Source: Phenylobacterium soli (GTDB lineage Bacteria; Pseudomonadota; Alphaproteobacteria; Caulobacterales; Caulobacteraceae). From it: a DNA stretch of 64,000 nt. Below the pieces are notes generated by a model that was not told the origin of the DNA, did not search any database, and was given only the letters and a program-made list of their open reading frames with translations. The position numbers and the translations under genes are program-made. Below are positions 33,389 through 42,188 of the stretch, piece after piece; the first letter of the stretch is position 1; each line of letters starts with the position of its first letter. The DNA lies in NCBI RefSeq assembly GCF_003254475.1, contig NZ_QFYQ01000001.1:2604001-2668000 (forward strand). Reading direction: 5' to 3'.

Positions 33389-33442
33389 TTACGCTCCCTG
33401 CTTCACGGACGCGCGGCCCGCGAGTTTGGACTGGATGCTCAC
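33389..33442 (-). CDS. Possible 17-codon ORF between nuoE and nuoF
   Basis: A GTG at 33440-33442 overlaps the nuoE stop as GTGA and opens a 17-codon frame ending 6 bases before the nuoF GTG. The frame holds a GGGAG stretch near its end that could serve nuoF. It may be only a coupling leader that hands ribosomes from nuoE to nuoF, or chance. I have no evidence that the peptide itself matters. Confidence 0.2.
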   Translation of the reverse strand: MSIQSKLAGRASVKQGA

Positions 33443-34113
33443 GCCTTCTCCTTCGAGGAGCTGGCCGAAGGCAGGTTCGGGATCTTGATCTTCTTGGCGC
33501 GGCTGCCGTCGTAGAGGCTGGGGTCGGTCAGGGTGATCGGCCCGCCCTCCGGCGCGGCGCCCTGGCGGCCGATGGCCGAGCCGGGCTTCGGCTTCTTGCC
33601 GGCGGCGAAGTCGTCGAGGAGCTTCTCGAAGGTCTCCGGCGTCAGATCCTCGTAGTAGTAGTCGTTGATGGCGGCCATGGGCGCGTTCGAGCAGGCGCCC
33701 ATGCACTCCACTTCCTGCCAGTAGAACTTGCCGTCCGCCGACAGGTGATCCTTCGGGCCGAGCTTCTTCTTGCAGACCTCGATCAGCCCCTCGGCCCCGC
33801 GCAGCTGGCAGGGCGTGGTGCCGCAGACCTGCACCAGCGCATGGGTGCCGACCGGCTCCAGCATGAACATGGTGTAGAAGGTGGCGATCTCCAGCACGCG
33901 GATCACCGGCATGCTGAGAAGCTCGGCGACGGCGCGGATGGCGGGCTCGGACACCCAGCCTTCCTGCTTCTGCACCAGCCACAGGAGCGGAATGACCGCC
34001 GACTGCTGGCGGCCGGCCGGATAGTTCTCCATCCAGCGCTTGGCTTCCTTCAGCGTCGCCGGCTTGAAGGCGAAGCTCTCGGGCTGGTTCTCGGCGAGAC
34101 GACGGACGCTCAA
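33439..34113 (-). CDS. nuoE: NADH-quinone oxidoreductase subunit E
   Basis: A 224-residue thioredoxin-like subunit that binds 2Fe-2S cluster N1a. Ligands: VCGTTPCQLRGAE near residue 100 and ECMGACSNAPM near residue 145. The N-terminal helical bundle begins ENYPAGRQQSAVIPLLWLVQ. A C-terminal tail of about 55 residues, rich in Lys/Pro/Gly, extends beyond the E. coli protein and is common in alphaproteobacteria. Confidence 0.96.
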   Translation of the reverse strand: MSVRRLAENQPESFAFKPATLKEAKRWMENYPAGRQQSAVIPLLWLVQKQEGWVSEPAIRAVAELLSMPVIRVLEIATFYTMFMLEPVGTHALVQVCGTTPCQLRGAEGLIEVCKKKLGPKDHLSADGKFYWQEVECMGACSNAPMAAINDYYYEDLTPETFEKLLDDFAAGKKPKPGSAIGRQGAAPEGGPITLTDPSLYDGSRAKKIKIPNLPSASSSKEKA

Positions 34114-34120
34114 AGGCCCC

Positions 34121-34456
34121 TCACTTCACGAAGTCGACGCGGGCGATCTTGCCGTCCGCGATGGTGTAGATCGGCGCCACCTCGAAGCTCTCGCCGCCGG
34201 GGGCGCGCGAGACCTTCTCGTGGTCGATGACGTTGGAGCCGACAACGATGCGGTTCACCAGCTCGGCGCGGTTCTGCGGGAAATCGGCGAACAGCTTGGC
34301 GTGACGCTCGCGGATCGAGGCGATGCCGCGGTTGGTGATCTCGCCGTTGTAGCCGGCCAGCACCGCGTCGTCGGCGTAGCAGGCGCAGAAGGCGTCGAGG
34401 TCCTGGGCGTTATAGGCGGCGAGCTGGGCCGCGACGATGTCGGCGGGGCCGCTCAA
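34121..34456 (-). CDS. NTF2-like (SnoaL-type) protein encoded inside the nuo operon
   Basis: A 111-residue protein with the NTF2/SnoaL cone fold pattern: an N-terminal helix [20 protein letters not shown], the [12 protein letters not shown] strand, the helix [10 protein letters not shown], and C-terminal strands ending [15 protein letters not shown]. The start is inferred as the TTG at 34454-34456, which overlaps the nuoD stop as TTGA and has GGGGAG 8 bases upstream. It ends 7 bases before nuoE. NTF2-like proteins may bind small ligands or catalyse isomerase-type reactions. No specific function can be assigned, and it is not a standard complex I subunit. Confidence 0.8.
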   Translation of the reverse strand: MSGPADIVAAQLAAYNAQDLDAFCACYADDAVLAGYNGEITNRGIASIRERHAKLFADFPQNRAELVNRIVVGSNVIDHEKVSRAPGGESFEVAPIYTIADGKIARVDFVK

Positions 34457-35679
34457 CGGTCGATCTCCCCGAACACGATGTCCAGTGAGCCGAGGATGGC
34501 GGACACGTCGGCCAGCATGTGGCCGCGGTTCATCCAGTCCATCGCCTGCAGGTGCGGATAGCCCGGCGCCCGGATCTTGGCCTTGTACGGCTTGTTGGTG
34601 CCGTCGGAGACCAGGTAGATGCCGAACTCGCCCTTGGGCGCCTCCACCGCGGCGTAGACTTCGCCGGGCGGCGGGCGGTAGCCCTCGGTGAACAGCTTGA
34701 AGTGGTGGATCAGGGCTTCCATCGACCGCTTCATCTCGCCCCGGCGCGGGGCGGCGATCTTGTGGTCGTCGGACAGCACCAGGCCTGGCGTCTTCATCAG
34801 CCGCTCGCAGGCCTGCTTCATGATCTTCGTCGACTGCCGCATCTCTTCCATCCGGCAGAGGTAGCGGTCGTAGCAGTCGCCGTGGACGCCGAGCGGAATG
34901 TCGAATTCCATCTCGTCGTAGCAGGCGTAAGGCTGTGAACGGCGCAGGTCCCAGGCGATGCCCGAGCCGCGCACCATCACGCCCGAGAACCCCCAGGCGA
35001 TCGCCTCGTCCTTGGTCACCTTCCCGATGTCGACGTTGCGCTGCTTGAAGATCCGGTTGTCGGTGATCAGGCCCTCGATGTCGTCGAGCACCTTCGGGAA
35101 ATGGTCGCACCAGTCGGAGATGTCCTGGACCAGCTCCGTCGGCAGGTCCTGGCGCACGCCGCCGACGCGATAATAGTTGGCGTGCATCCGCGCGCCCGAG
35201 GCGCGCTCGTAGAACACCATCAGCTTCTCGCGCTCTTCGAAGCCCCACAGCGGCGGGGTGAGCGCGCCGACGTCCATCGCCTGAGTGGTGACGTTCAGCA
35301 GGTGGTTCAGGATGCGGCCGATCTCGTCGTAGAGCACGCGGATGAGCTGGCCGCGGATCGGAACCTCGACGCCGATCAGCTTCTCGATCGCCGCGACGTA
35401 GGCGTGCTCCTGGTTCATGGGCGCCACGTAGTCGAGGCGGTCCATGTACGGGATCGTCTGCTGATAGGGCCGGGCCTCCATCAGCTTCTCGGTGCCACGG
35501 TGCAGCAGGCCGACGTGCGGATCCACGCGCTCGACGACCTCGCCGTCCAGCTCCAGCACCAGGCGCAGCACGCCGTGGGCCGCTGGGTGCTGCGGGCCGA
35601 AGTTGATGTTGAAGCGGCGGACCTTGGTCTCGCCCTCGGCGAGGTCCATCGGGGCGGCGGGCGCGGCTTCGCCGGTCAT
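34453..35679 (-). CDS. nuoD: NADH-quinone oxidoreductase subunit D
   Basis: A 408-residue 49-kDa-type subunit that forms the quinone pocket with NuoB. The N-terminal [20 protein letters not shown] carries the quinone-site His. [20 protein letters not shown] and [18 protein letters not shown] are family motifs. The ATG at 35677-35679 overlaps the nuoC stop as ATGA. nuoC and nuoD are separate genes here, unlike the E. coli fusion. Confidence 0.97.
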   Translation of the reverse strand: MTGEAAPAAPMDLAEGETKVRRFNINFGPQHPAAHGVLRLVLELDGEVVERVDPHVGLLHRGTEKLMEARPYQQTIPYMDRLDYVAPMNQEHAYVAAIEKLIGVEVPIRGQLIRVLYDEIGRILNHLLNVTTQAMDVGALTPPLWGFEEREKLMVFYERASGARMHANYYRVGGVRQDLPTELVQDISDWCDHFPKVLDDIEGLITDNRIFKQRNVDIGKVTKDEAIAWGFSGVMVRGSGIAWDLRRSQPYACYDEMEFDIPLGVHGDCYDRYLCRMEEMRQSTKIMKQACERLMKTPGLVLSDDHKIAAPRRGEMKRSMEALIHHFKLFTEGYRPPPGEVYAAVEAPKGEFGIYLVSDGTNKPYKAKIRAPGYPHLQAMDWMNRGHMLADVSAILGSLDIVFGEIDR

Positions 35680-36317
35680 GACTTGCCTCCGCTCTTGTCT
35701 TCGAGGACGCCCTTCTCGTCGCCCGGAATGGGCGCGAAGCCCTTCTCCATGCCCTCCCAGGGCGACAGGAAGTCCCAGTTGCGCCATTCCACCGAGCGCA
35801 CCGGCTCGTAGACCACCCGCTTAAGCTCGTCGTCGTAGCGGAGCTCGACGTAGCCGGTCATCGGGAAGTCCTTGCGCAGCGGGTGGCCGTGGAAGCCGTA
35901 GTCGGTGAGGATGCGGCGCAGGTCCGGGTGGCCCGAGAAGAACACCCCGTACATGTCGAAGGCCTCGCGCTCATACCAGTCGGCGCAGGGGTAGACCCCC
36001 GTCACGGACGGCACCGCGGTCTCCTCGTCGGCCTCGATCTTCACCCGCACGCGCTGGTTCTTGGTCAGCGACAGCAGGTGGTAGACCACGTCGAAGCGGC
36101 GCGTGCGCTCGGGATAGTCCACCGCCGTCAGGTCGATCAGCTGCTGGAACGCGTGGCTGTCGCGCAGATAGGTGAGGGCCTCGACGATGCGCGGCTCCTG
36201 GGCGGTCAGGTTCAGTTCGCCGAAGGCCACGCTGGCGCTGGTCAGGGCGCCGGCGCTGTTGGCCACGAGCGTCTGGCCGAGCGCCTCCAGCTCGGCGGAG
36301 GTTAGCGGCCAGCTCAT
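35676..36317 (-). CDS. nuoC: NADH-quinone oxidoreductase subunit C
   Basis: A 213-residue 30-kDa-type peripheral subunit. The signature is in [20 protein letters not shown], followed by [20 protein letters not shown]. Both overlaps (ATGA with nuoB and with nuoD) indicate coupled translation. The frame is open upstream into nuoB, but the ATG at 36315-36317 gives the family length. Confidence 0.97.
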   Translation of the reverse strand: MSWPLTSAELEALGQTLVANSAGALTSASVAFGELNLTAQEPRIVEALTYLRDSHAFQQLIDLTAVDYPERTRRFDVVYHLLSLTKNQRVRVKIEADEETAVPSVTGVYPCADWYEREAFDMYGVFFSGHPDLRRILTDYGFHGHPLRKDFPMTGYVELRYDDELKRVVYEPVRSVEWRNWDFLSPWEGMEKGFAPIPGDEKGVLEDKSGGKS

Positions 36318-36874
36318 CGAACGATGGTCCCCGTGCGGCGGATCTTCTTCTGCAGCTGCAGCACGCCGTAGACCAGCGCCTCGGCGGTGGGCGGGCAGCC
36401 CGGCACGTAGACATCCACCGGCACGATCCGATCGCAGCCGCGGACCACGGAATAGCTGAAGTAGTAGTAGCCGCCGCCATTGGCGCAGCTGCCCATGGAG
36501 ATGACGTACCGCGGGTCCGGCATCTGGTCGTAGACCTTGCGCAGGGCTGGAGCCATCTTGTTGCAGAGCGTGCCGGCGACGATCATCACATCGGACTGGC
36601 GCGGGCTGGCGCGCGGGGCGAAGCCGTAGCGCTCGAGGTCGTAGCGCGGCATGGACGCCTGCATCATCTCGACCGCGCAGCAGGCCAGGCCGAAGGTCAT
36701 CCACATCAGCGAGCCGGTGCGCGCCCAGGTGATCAGGTCGTCGACGCCGGCGGTCACGAAGCCCTTGTCGGCGAGCTGCTGCGAGACGCCGTCGAAGAAG
36801 GGGTCGTGCTTCTTGGGATCATAGCCCTCGACGGAGGACCGGGCGCCAGCGCCCGCGGGAACGATCACTCCCAT
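36314..36874 (-). CDS. nuoB: NADH-quinone oxidoreductase subunit B
   Basis: A 186-residue subunit that holds cluster N2, the last Fe-S centre before quinone. Ligands: the adjacent cysteines in [21 protein letters not shown], and [11 protein letters not shown]. The start at 36872-36874 lies inside the last codons of nuoA (10-base overlap). The N-terminal extension of ~35 residues ([12 protein letters not shown]) is typical of the group. Confidence 0.97.
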   Translation of the reverse strand: MGVIVPAGAGARSSVEGYDPKKHDPFFDGVSQQLADKGFVTAGVDDLITWARTGSLMWMTFGLACCAVEMMQASMPRYDLERYGFAPRASPRQSDVMIVAGTLCNKMAPALRKVYDQMPDPRYVISMGSCANGGGYYYFSYSVVRGCDRIVPVDVYVPGCPPTAEALVYGVLQLQKKIRRTGTIVR

Positions 36875-37242
36875 TCCAGGGCTCCCTTCTTCCATTCGTA
36901 GATGAAGCCGACCGTGAGCACGCCCAGGAAGGCCATCATCGACCAGAAGGCGAAGTGGCTGACGTCCGGCGGCAGCTTCATCAGCGCCACGGCCCAGGGG
37001 AACAGGAAGGCCACTTCCAGGTCGAAGATGATGAACAGGATCGACACCAGATAGAACCGGACGTCGAACTTCATGCGGGCGTCGTCGAACGCGTTGAAGC
37101 CGCACTCGTACGACGACAGCTTTTCAGGATCGGGAGCCTTCGGCGCCAGCACGGCGGCGCCGAGGATGAAGACGAGACCAAGCGCCGCCGCGATCCCTAG
37201 AAAGATCACGATGGGGAGGTACTGAAGGAGGAACGCGGTCAT
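36865..37242 (-). CDS. nuoA: NADH-quinone oxidoreductase subunit A
   Basis: A 125-residue three-helix membrane subunit and the first gene of the operon. The loop motif [20 protein letters not shown] and the helix [19 protein letters not shown] are diagnostic. Upstream lie ~210 bases before tRNA-Asp, which runs the other way. I did not find a convincing -10/-35 pair for nuoA in that gap. Confidence 0.97.
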   Translation of the reverse strand: MTAFLLQYLPIVIFLGIAAALGLVFILGAAVLAPKAPDPEKLSSYECGFNAFDDARMKFDVRFYLVSILFIIFDLEVAFLFPWAVALMKLPPDVSHFAFWSMMAFLGVLTVGFIYEWKKGALEWE

Positions 37243-37397
37243 GAGGTCCTCGAGGGGAGTCGGGCGCCCTTCTAGACCACCCCATTCTCGGATTCAAACG
37301 GGGGTTCGCGTACCGATGAAAGCTCACGGATTTCGCCGCCAATTCTCACGAACCGCTGCGCAAGCTGCGGCGCATGTGAATGGATCGAAGCTTTCCG

Positions 37398-37426
37398 TTG
37401 ACACGATTCCGGCCGGGCCCTATGGG
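37398..37426 (+). promoter_or_regulatory. Promoter of tRNA-Asp
   Basis: TTGACA (37398-37403) and TATGGG (37421-37426) are exactly 17 bases apart and lie ~30 bases upstream of the mature tRNA. The -35 is a perfect consensus. There is no other forward gene for it to serve. Confidence 0.7.
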
Positions 37427-37456
37427 AGCCGCCTTCGCACGGGCCAACGGCCTTAC

Positions 37457-37533
<77 letters not shown>

Positions 37534-37557
37534 CTTCCTTCCTACAAAGTGGCCTCC

Positions 37558-38709
37558 TCAGAGCGTGTCGGCGCGGTCCGCCAGCGCCTCGACATCCTCT
37601 ACGTCCTGATACAGCCCAAAGCCGATCCGCAGCACCTCGCCGCGGACGTCGGTCACCACGCCCCTGTCCAGCAGCGCCTCGGCCCAGGCCGCCGCCTTGC
37701 GATGCCGCAGCGCCAGGAATCGCGCCTCCCCGGCCCCTGCCCCTGGCGGATTGAGCAGCTCCGCCTCGGCGAACGGCGTTTGGCCGACCCGCTCGAGGAA
37801 GCGGGTCTTCAGTCCCGCCACGTGGGCGTTCACCGCCGCTGTGCCGAGCCCCTCGGCCGCCAGCATCCGCCGCACGGCGAGGAATCGGTAGAGGCCCGAT
37901 GGATCAAAGGTGGCGCCGAGGAAGCGCCGGGCGTCGGCGGGGAAGCCGATCTGCCCCGGCGTCCGCTCCAGCTCGGCGAACTCGGCGTACCAGCCGCTGA
38001 GCTCCGGCCGCGGACCGAAACCTGGCGGCGCGTGCAGGAAGGCGGCCCCCTCCCCGGCCATGGCGTACTTGTAGCCCCCCGCCAGATAGAAGATGCGGCC
38101 CGCGAGCGCCGAGAGCTTCGTCTCCACCGCCATGAAGGCGTGATAGCCGTCGATGGCCACCCAGGGCCCCTCCGGTTGCGCCAGGGCCGCCAGCTCCGCC
38201 AGGGGCTCGAACACCAGGCCCGAACCGAACATCACCTGGCTGACGAAGATCAGGTCGAAGTCTCCGGCCTTGGCGCGCTCCAGGAAGCGTCCGGCGAAGT
38301 CCGGGCCCTCGGTGGAGACCGTCTCCACTTCGAACCGCCCCGATTCGGCGAACCGCGCCGCCTGGCGGCGGAAGCTGTGGAACTCGCCGTCGCTGGTCAG
38401 CACCCTCAGCCGCCCCGGTCGGGCCGCCGAGACGAGGCGAACGATCAGTTCGTGGGTGTTCGGCGCAAATACCACGCTGCCGGGATCAGGCAGGCCGAGC
38501 TCGGCCGCCACCTCCGCCTGCGCGGCGGGCCAGATCTCGCCCATCACCCGCTCCCACTTGCGGTCGGCGAGGCGCGCAGCGTCCTCCCAGGCCTCGACCT
38601 GCCCTGCAAGGCTCGCATCGGGCCAGAGGTGATGGCTGTGGGCGGCGAAGTGCAGCCGCCCGGGCGCGGCCTCCAGCGCCCGCGAGAACAGGCGCTTGTA
38701 GCTGGTCAC
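37558..38709 (-). CDS. kynU: Kynureninase-like PLP-dependent enzyme
   Basis: A 383-residue class-V aminotransferase-fold protein. The PLP lysine is in LAGGYKYAMAGEGAAFL (about residue 220), resembling the kynureninase GYKY motif, with the aspartate in WVAIDGYHAFMA just before. The GTG start at 38707-38709 overlaps the stop of the tryptophan dioxygenase gene as GTGA. That coupling makes cleavage of kynurenine to anthranilate the likely reaction. It is somewhat shorter than typical bacterial KynU (~415), so a relative with altered specificity is possible. Confidence 0.75.
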   Translation of the reverse strand: MTSYKRLFSRALEAAPGRLHFAAHSHHLWPDASLAGQVEAWEDAARLADRKWERVMGEIWPAAQAEVAAELGLPDPGSVVFAPNTHELIVRLVSAARPGRLRVLTSDGEFHSFRRQAARFAESGRFEVETVSTEGPDFAGRFLERAKAGDFDLIFVSQVMFGSGLVFEPLAELAALAQPEGPWVAIDGYHAFMAVETKLSALAGRIFYLAGGYKYAMAGEGAAFLHAPPGFGPRPELSGWYAEFAELERTPGQIGFPADARRFLGATFDPSGLYRFLAVRRMLAAEGLGTAAVNAHVAGLKTRFLERVGQTPFAEAELLNPPGAGAGEARFLALRHRKAAAWAEALLDRGVVTDVRGEVLRIGFGLYQDVEDVEALADRADTL

Positions 38710-39491
38710 AGCCGGGTCCTCAGGGACCACAGCTCCGGGAAGCAGCGCTTGGCGAGCGTCGACTGCAGATAGCTCGCCCCGGCCGTGCCGCCGGTGCCGC
38801 GCTTGCCGCCGATCACCCGCTCTACCGTCAGCACGTGCTTGTGCCGCCAGGTGGCCAGGGCGTCGTCGATATCGACCAGCTTCTCGGCCAGCTGATAGAG
38901 CGCCCACCAGCGCCCGGTGTCGCGATAGACCTCCAGCCAGGCGTCCTCGACCGCGGGATCGGGGCGGTAGGGCTCGCGCCAATCCCGCTCCAGCACGTTC
39001 GCCGGCAGGATGAAGCCTGCCGCGGCCAGGGCCGCGTTGGCGTCGTCCCACAGGCTGGGCGCATCCAGGGCCTCGGTCAGCGCCGCCATCGCCTGCGGCC
39101 GGGCCTCGTGCGCCGCCAGGTGCGCCGCGTCCTTCAGGCCCAGCATGAACTCCACGGTCCGGAACTGGTCCGACTGGAAGCCGGAGCTTGGCCCCAGGAC
39201 TTCCCGGAAGCGCGTGTAGTCAGAGGGCGTCATGGTCGCCAGCACGTCCCAGGACAGCGTCATCACCGCCTGGATGCGGGAGACCCGCGCGAGACCCTTG
39301 TAGGCGGGGGTCAGCTCGCCGGCGCGGACGAGGCCCTTGGCCACCTTCAGCTCGGCGATGGTCTGTTTGAGCCACAGCTCCTTGGTCTGGTGGGTGATGA
39401 CGAACAGCAGCTCGTCGTGCACGTCGGAAAGCGGCCGCTGGGCGTCCAGCAGCTCATCGAGCGCGAGGTACCGCGCATAGGTCTGGGTCAT
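38706..39491 (-). CDS. kynA: Tryptophan 2,3-dioxygenase
   Basis: A 261-residue haem dioxygenase that opens the indole ring of tryptophan to N-formylkynurenine. Typical helices: DELLFVITHQTKELWLKQTI near residue 30 and GPSSGFQSDQFRTVEFMLG near residue 100. The C-terminal segment KRGTGGTAGASYLQSTLAKR is the substrate-closing loop. It is coupled to the kynureninase-like gene. No formamidase gene (kynB) is nearby. A 7-bp stem with a 9-base loop (39504-39526) lies just upstream of the start. Confidence 0.95.
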   Translation of the reverse strand: MTQTYARYLALDELLDAQRPLSDVHDELLFVITHQTKELWLKQTIAELKVAKGLVRAGELTPAYKGLARVSRIQAVMTLSWDVLATMTPSDYTRFREVLGPSSGFQSDQFRTVEFMLGLKDAAHLAAHEARPQAMAALTEALDAPSLWDDANAALAAAGFILPANVLERDWREPYRPDPAVEDAWLEVYRDTGRWWALYQLAEKLVDIDDALATWRHKHVLTVERVIGGKRGTGGTAGASYLQSTLAKRCFPELWSLRTRL

Positions 39492-39610
39492 CGAGGCTCA
39501 TCGCGCGGCCTTTCGTGAGGGCCGCGACTCCAAAGGGATCATTGCTCCCTGGAGTGCACCAGAGCCGGGGCGAGCGCCACCCCTGCGGGTAGTGCGCCCC
39601 GTCGCCCGTC

Positions 39611-40084
39611 TCAGTAGGGCGCGGTGGCCGACTTGGTCACGGAACAATACTGGTCGGGGACATAGGGATTGCTCGCCGTCGGATGGGCTCCGTTCGGCGC
39701 CCAGTGGTGCTGATAGAGCAGCGTGCAGGTGGCGTATTCGGTCGTCAGCAGCTGGCGATAGTCGTGGTCCAGCTTCTGCTTGCCGTCGTCGACGGACGCC
39801 TTCGCCGCGGCGAGCTGGCTGCTCACGCCGGTGAGCTGCGCCGAGAGGTCCTGAACCTGCTGGCTCAGCGCCTGGATCTGCATCTGCAGGTCGATCATCG
39901 AGGGCTGGTGCAGGCTGGGCGTCGCCTGAACCGGTGCGACGGGGCCGGCCTTGGGGCGGAAGATCTGCGCGGCCGCCGGGCCGGCGGCGACGAGGGCGAG
40001 TACGGCCGTGGCGGCCAGCAGGGATCGCGAATGGGACTGGGCTCCTTCGCCGTCGACCCTCGCCTGGACCTCCAGCTTCGCCAT
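39611..40084 (-). CDS. Exported coiled-coil protein, unknown function
   Basis: A 157-residue protein from the ATG at 40082-40084 (an in-frame TTG lies 4 codons further upstream). After about 20 polar residues comes a hydrophobic segment ending PAAAQ, so it is probably exported. Residues ~65-105 form heptad-like helix (LQMQIQALSQQVQDLSAQLT), likely a coiled coil. The C-terminal part has two cysteines (YATCTLLYQHHW and DQYCSVTK). I recognise no family. It reads toward kynA, ~120 bases away. Confidence 0.7.
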   Translation of the reverse strand: MAKLEVQARVDGEGAQSHSRSLLAATAVLALVAAGPAAAQIFRPKAGPVAPVQATPSLHQPSMIDLQMQIQALSQQVQDLSAQLTGVSSQLAAAKASVDDGKQKLDHDYRQLLTTEYATCTLLYQHHWAPNGAHPTASNPYVPDQYCSVTKSATAPY

Positions 40085-40235
40085 GACACCGATCAAACCC
40101 GCGTCGGGACTGGCGCACAGCTCAAGCTTGTGGACGATCCCGGCTCCCCGCCTTGCGGGCGTCCGCGACGCGCCTCACATCAGGCTCCAGCGTTATTCGG
40201 CGCGCCAGATGGCCGCCCGTCAGCTCAGGATCCCC

Positions 40236-42188
40236 ATGCACCGACGGTCCCTGCTCACGGCCGGCGCCAGCGCCGCCGCCTTCGCCATCCTTCCGCGGCT
40301 CGCGGACGCCGCGACCGCTCGGCCGCCCCGGCCAAAGAGCGCCTTCGCCCGCCTGCGCGACCGCTACTTCCTCGGCGCGATGCGCTTCAATCCGGTGACG
40401 GCCACCTACCTGGGGGGCGACGGCTACTCGCCCGCCCTCGCCGACATCAACGGCAAGCTGCGTGACTACGACCCGGCCGCGCTGGCGCGCGAGGTCGCCT
40501 TCTACCGCGGGATCCAGGCCGCAAACCACGCCATCGCGCCCAAGGCCCTGGCGCCGCAGGAGCGCATCGACCATGCGGTGCTGGAGGCTCAGGTCGGCTT
40601 CATCCTCCACCAGCTCGTCGAGCTCCGCTATCACCAACGCTCCATCGACACCTACATGGCCGAGCCGTTCCGGGGTGTCGACTGGCAGATCCAGCAGATG
40701 ACCGACGAAGGCGCGGGCCGACTCGGGACCGAGCGCGAATGGCGTCTCGTCCTCCAGCGTGTCCGCGCCATTCCCCGCTATCTCGAGCAGGCGAAGCATC
40801 ACCTCGCGGCTGGCGTCGCCTCGGGCAATCGCCCCGACTGGCGCATGGTCGAGCGCGACGGCCTCGACGGCGCCCGCAACAACGCCGACTACTTCCGCAA
40901 GACCCTGGCCGAGCAGGCCGGCGCCCATCTCGCCCGGCGCCCGTTCAAGGGGGCTCTGTTGGCCGATCTCGGCCCCGCGGCCCAAGCGGCTGCCCAGGCC
41001 TTTGACTCCTTCGGCCGGTTCCTGCGCGACACCTATCCCGCCGCGGACCGCCAGGACCGCTTCGTCATTGGCGAGCGCGAGTACGAATGGCGCGTCCGCC
41101 ACAATCTGCATGAGCCCCGCTCGGCGGCGCAGCTCTTCGCCTATGGCCAGCAGCAAACCGCCTTCTATCAGGCCAAGGTCTACGCCGTGGCCGAGGAGGT
41201 CGCGAAGGACGCGGGCCTCGCCCTGCCCTTCGGCACGCCGGAGGAGAAGAACGCCTCGGTGCGCAAGGTGATGGAGCACCTCAACGACGACTCCCCAAAA
41301 TCCGACGCCGAGCTCCTCGCCTGGTACGTCGACGCCGGCAAACGCGCGGTCGAGTACGGCCGGGCCCAGAAGCTGTTCGACGTGCCGGCGGACTACCGCC
41401 TCGATGTCACCTGGACCCCGCCGGTCCTGCGCGCCGCCATCGATGCCGCCTACTACGCGGCGCCGCCGTTCAAGATATCCGGGGTCGGCCGCTTCTACCT
41501 GACCCCGACGGGAGAGGATCCGGCGGCCCTGCGCGAAAACAACCGCGCCTCCATCGCCGACACCGCCGTGCACGAGGGCTTCCCCGGTCACGATTGGAAC
41601 TACAAGTACATGAGCGCGCACGCGGCCGAGATCAGCAACATCCGCTGGTTCACGCCGGGCGCGGTCGAGGACTCGGCCTCCATGTGGGAGGATTCCATGG
41701 CCGCCGAGGGCTGGGGCCTCTACGCCGAGGAGCTGATGAGCGAGCCGGCGCCGGGCCGCCCGCACGGCTTCTACACCGCCGCAGAGCACCTCTACGAACT
41801 GCAGGGCCAGTTGTTGCGCGCGGTGCGCATCGTCGTCGACGTGGGCATCCACACCGGCCGGATGAGTTACGATCAGGCGGTAGACTACTTCAACGCCAAC
41901 GTCGATTTCGTGCCCGGAGCCCGGGCCCGGGCGGCGAGCGATCCTGCCGCCAAGGCCGTGTTCGAGCGGGCGGAGAAGGCCATCTATCGCTATTCGAAGT
42001 GGCCCACCCAGGCGATCACCTACAATCTCGGCAAGGCCGGTATCGTCGAGCTGCGCGAGGCCTACCGCAAGGTCCGCGGGCCGAAGTTCCAGGCCAAGGA
42101 CTTCCACGAGGACTTCATGCGCATGGGCACGGTTCCCGCGCCCCTGATCCGCGACCAGCTCCTGGCCGAGGCGCGCTCTAAGGGGTGA
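40236..42188 (+). CDS. DUF885 family protein (putative zinc-dependent hydrolase/carboxypeptidase)
   Basis: A 650-residue exported protein. The ATG at 40236 has CAGGA 6 bases upstream. The N-terminus carries a twin-arginine-like signal (MHRRSLLTAGASAAAFAILP), so it may be exported by Tat. The family's metal-binding motif appears as TAVHEGFPGHDWNYKYM near residue 445, with a Glu-rich helix (MWEDSMAAEGWGLYAEELM) near residue 490. DUF885 proteins are distant relatives of zinc carboxypeptidases; the substrate is unknown. Its last 11 bases overlap the convergent lipoprotein gene. Confidence 0.88.
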   Translation: MHRRSLLTAGASAAAFAILPRLADAATARPPRPKSAFARLRDRYFLGAMRFNPVTATYLGGDGYSPALADINGKLRDYDPAALAREVAFYRGIQAANHAIAPKALAPQERIDHAVLEAQVGFILHQLVELRYHQRSIDTYMAEPFRGVDWQIQQMTDEGAGRLGTEREWRLVLQRVRAIPRYLEQAKHHLAAGVASGNRPDWRMVERDGLDGARNNADYFRKTLAEQAGAHLARRPFKGALLADLGPAAQAAAQAFDSFGRFLRDTYPAADRQDRFVIGEREYEWRVRHNLHEPRSAAQLFAYGQQQTAFYQAKVYAVAEEVAKDAGLALPFGTPEEKNASVRKVMEHLNDDSPKSDAELLAWYVDAGKRAVEYGRAQKLFDVPADYRLDVTWTPPVLRAAIDAAYYAAPPFKISGVGRFYLTPTGEDPAALRENNRASIADTAVHEGFPGHDWNYKYMSAHAAEISNIRWFTPGAVEDSASMWEDSMAAEGWGLYAEELMSEPAPGRPHGFYTAAEHLYELQGQLLRAVRIVVDVGIHTGRMSYDQAVDYFNANVDFVPGARARAASDPAAKAVFERAEKAIYRYSKWPTQAITYNLGKAGIVELREAYRKVRGPKFQAKDFHEDFMRMGTVPAPLIRDQLLAEARSKG

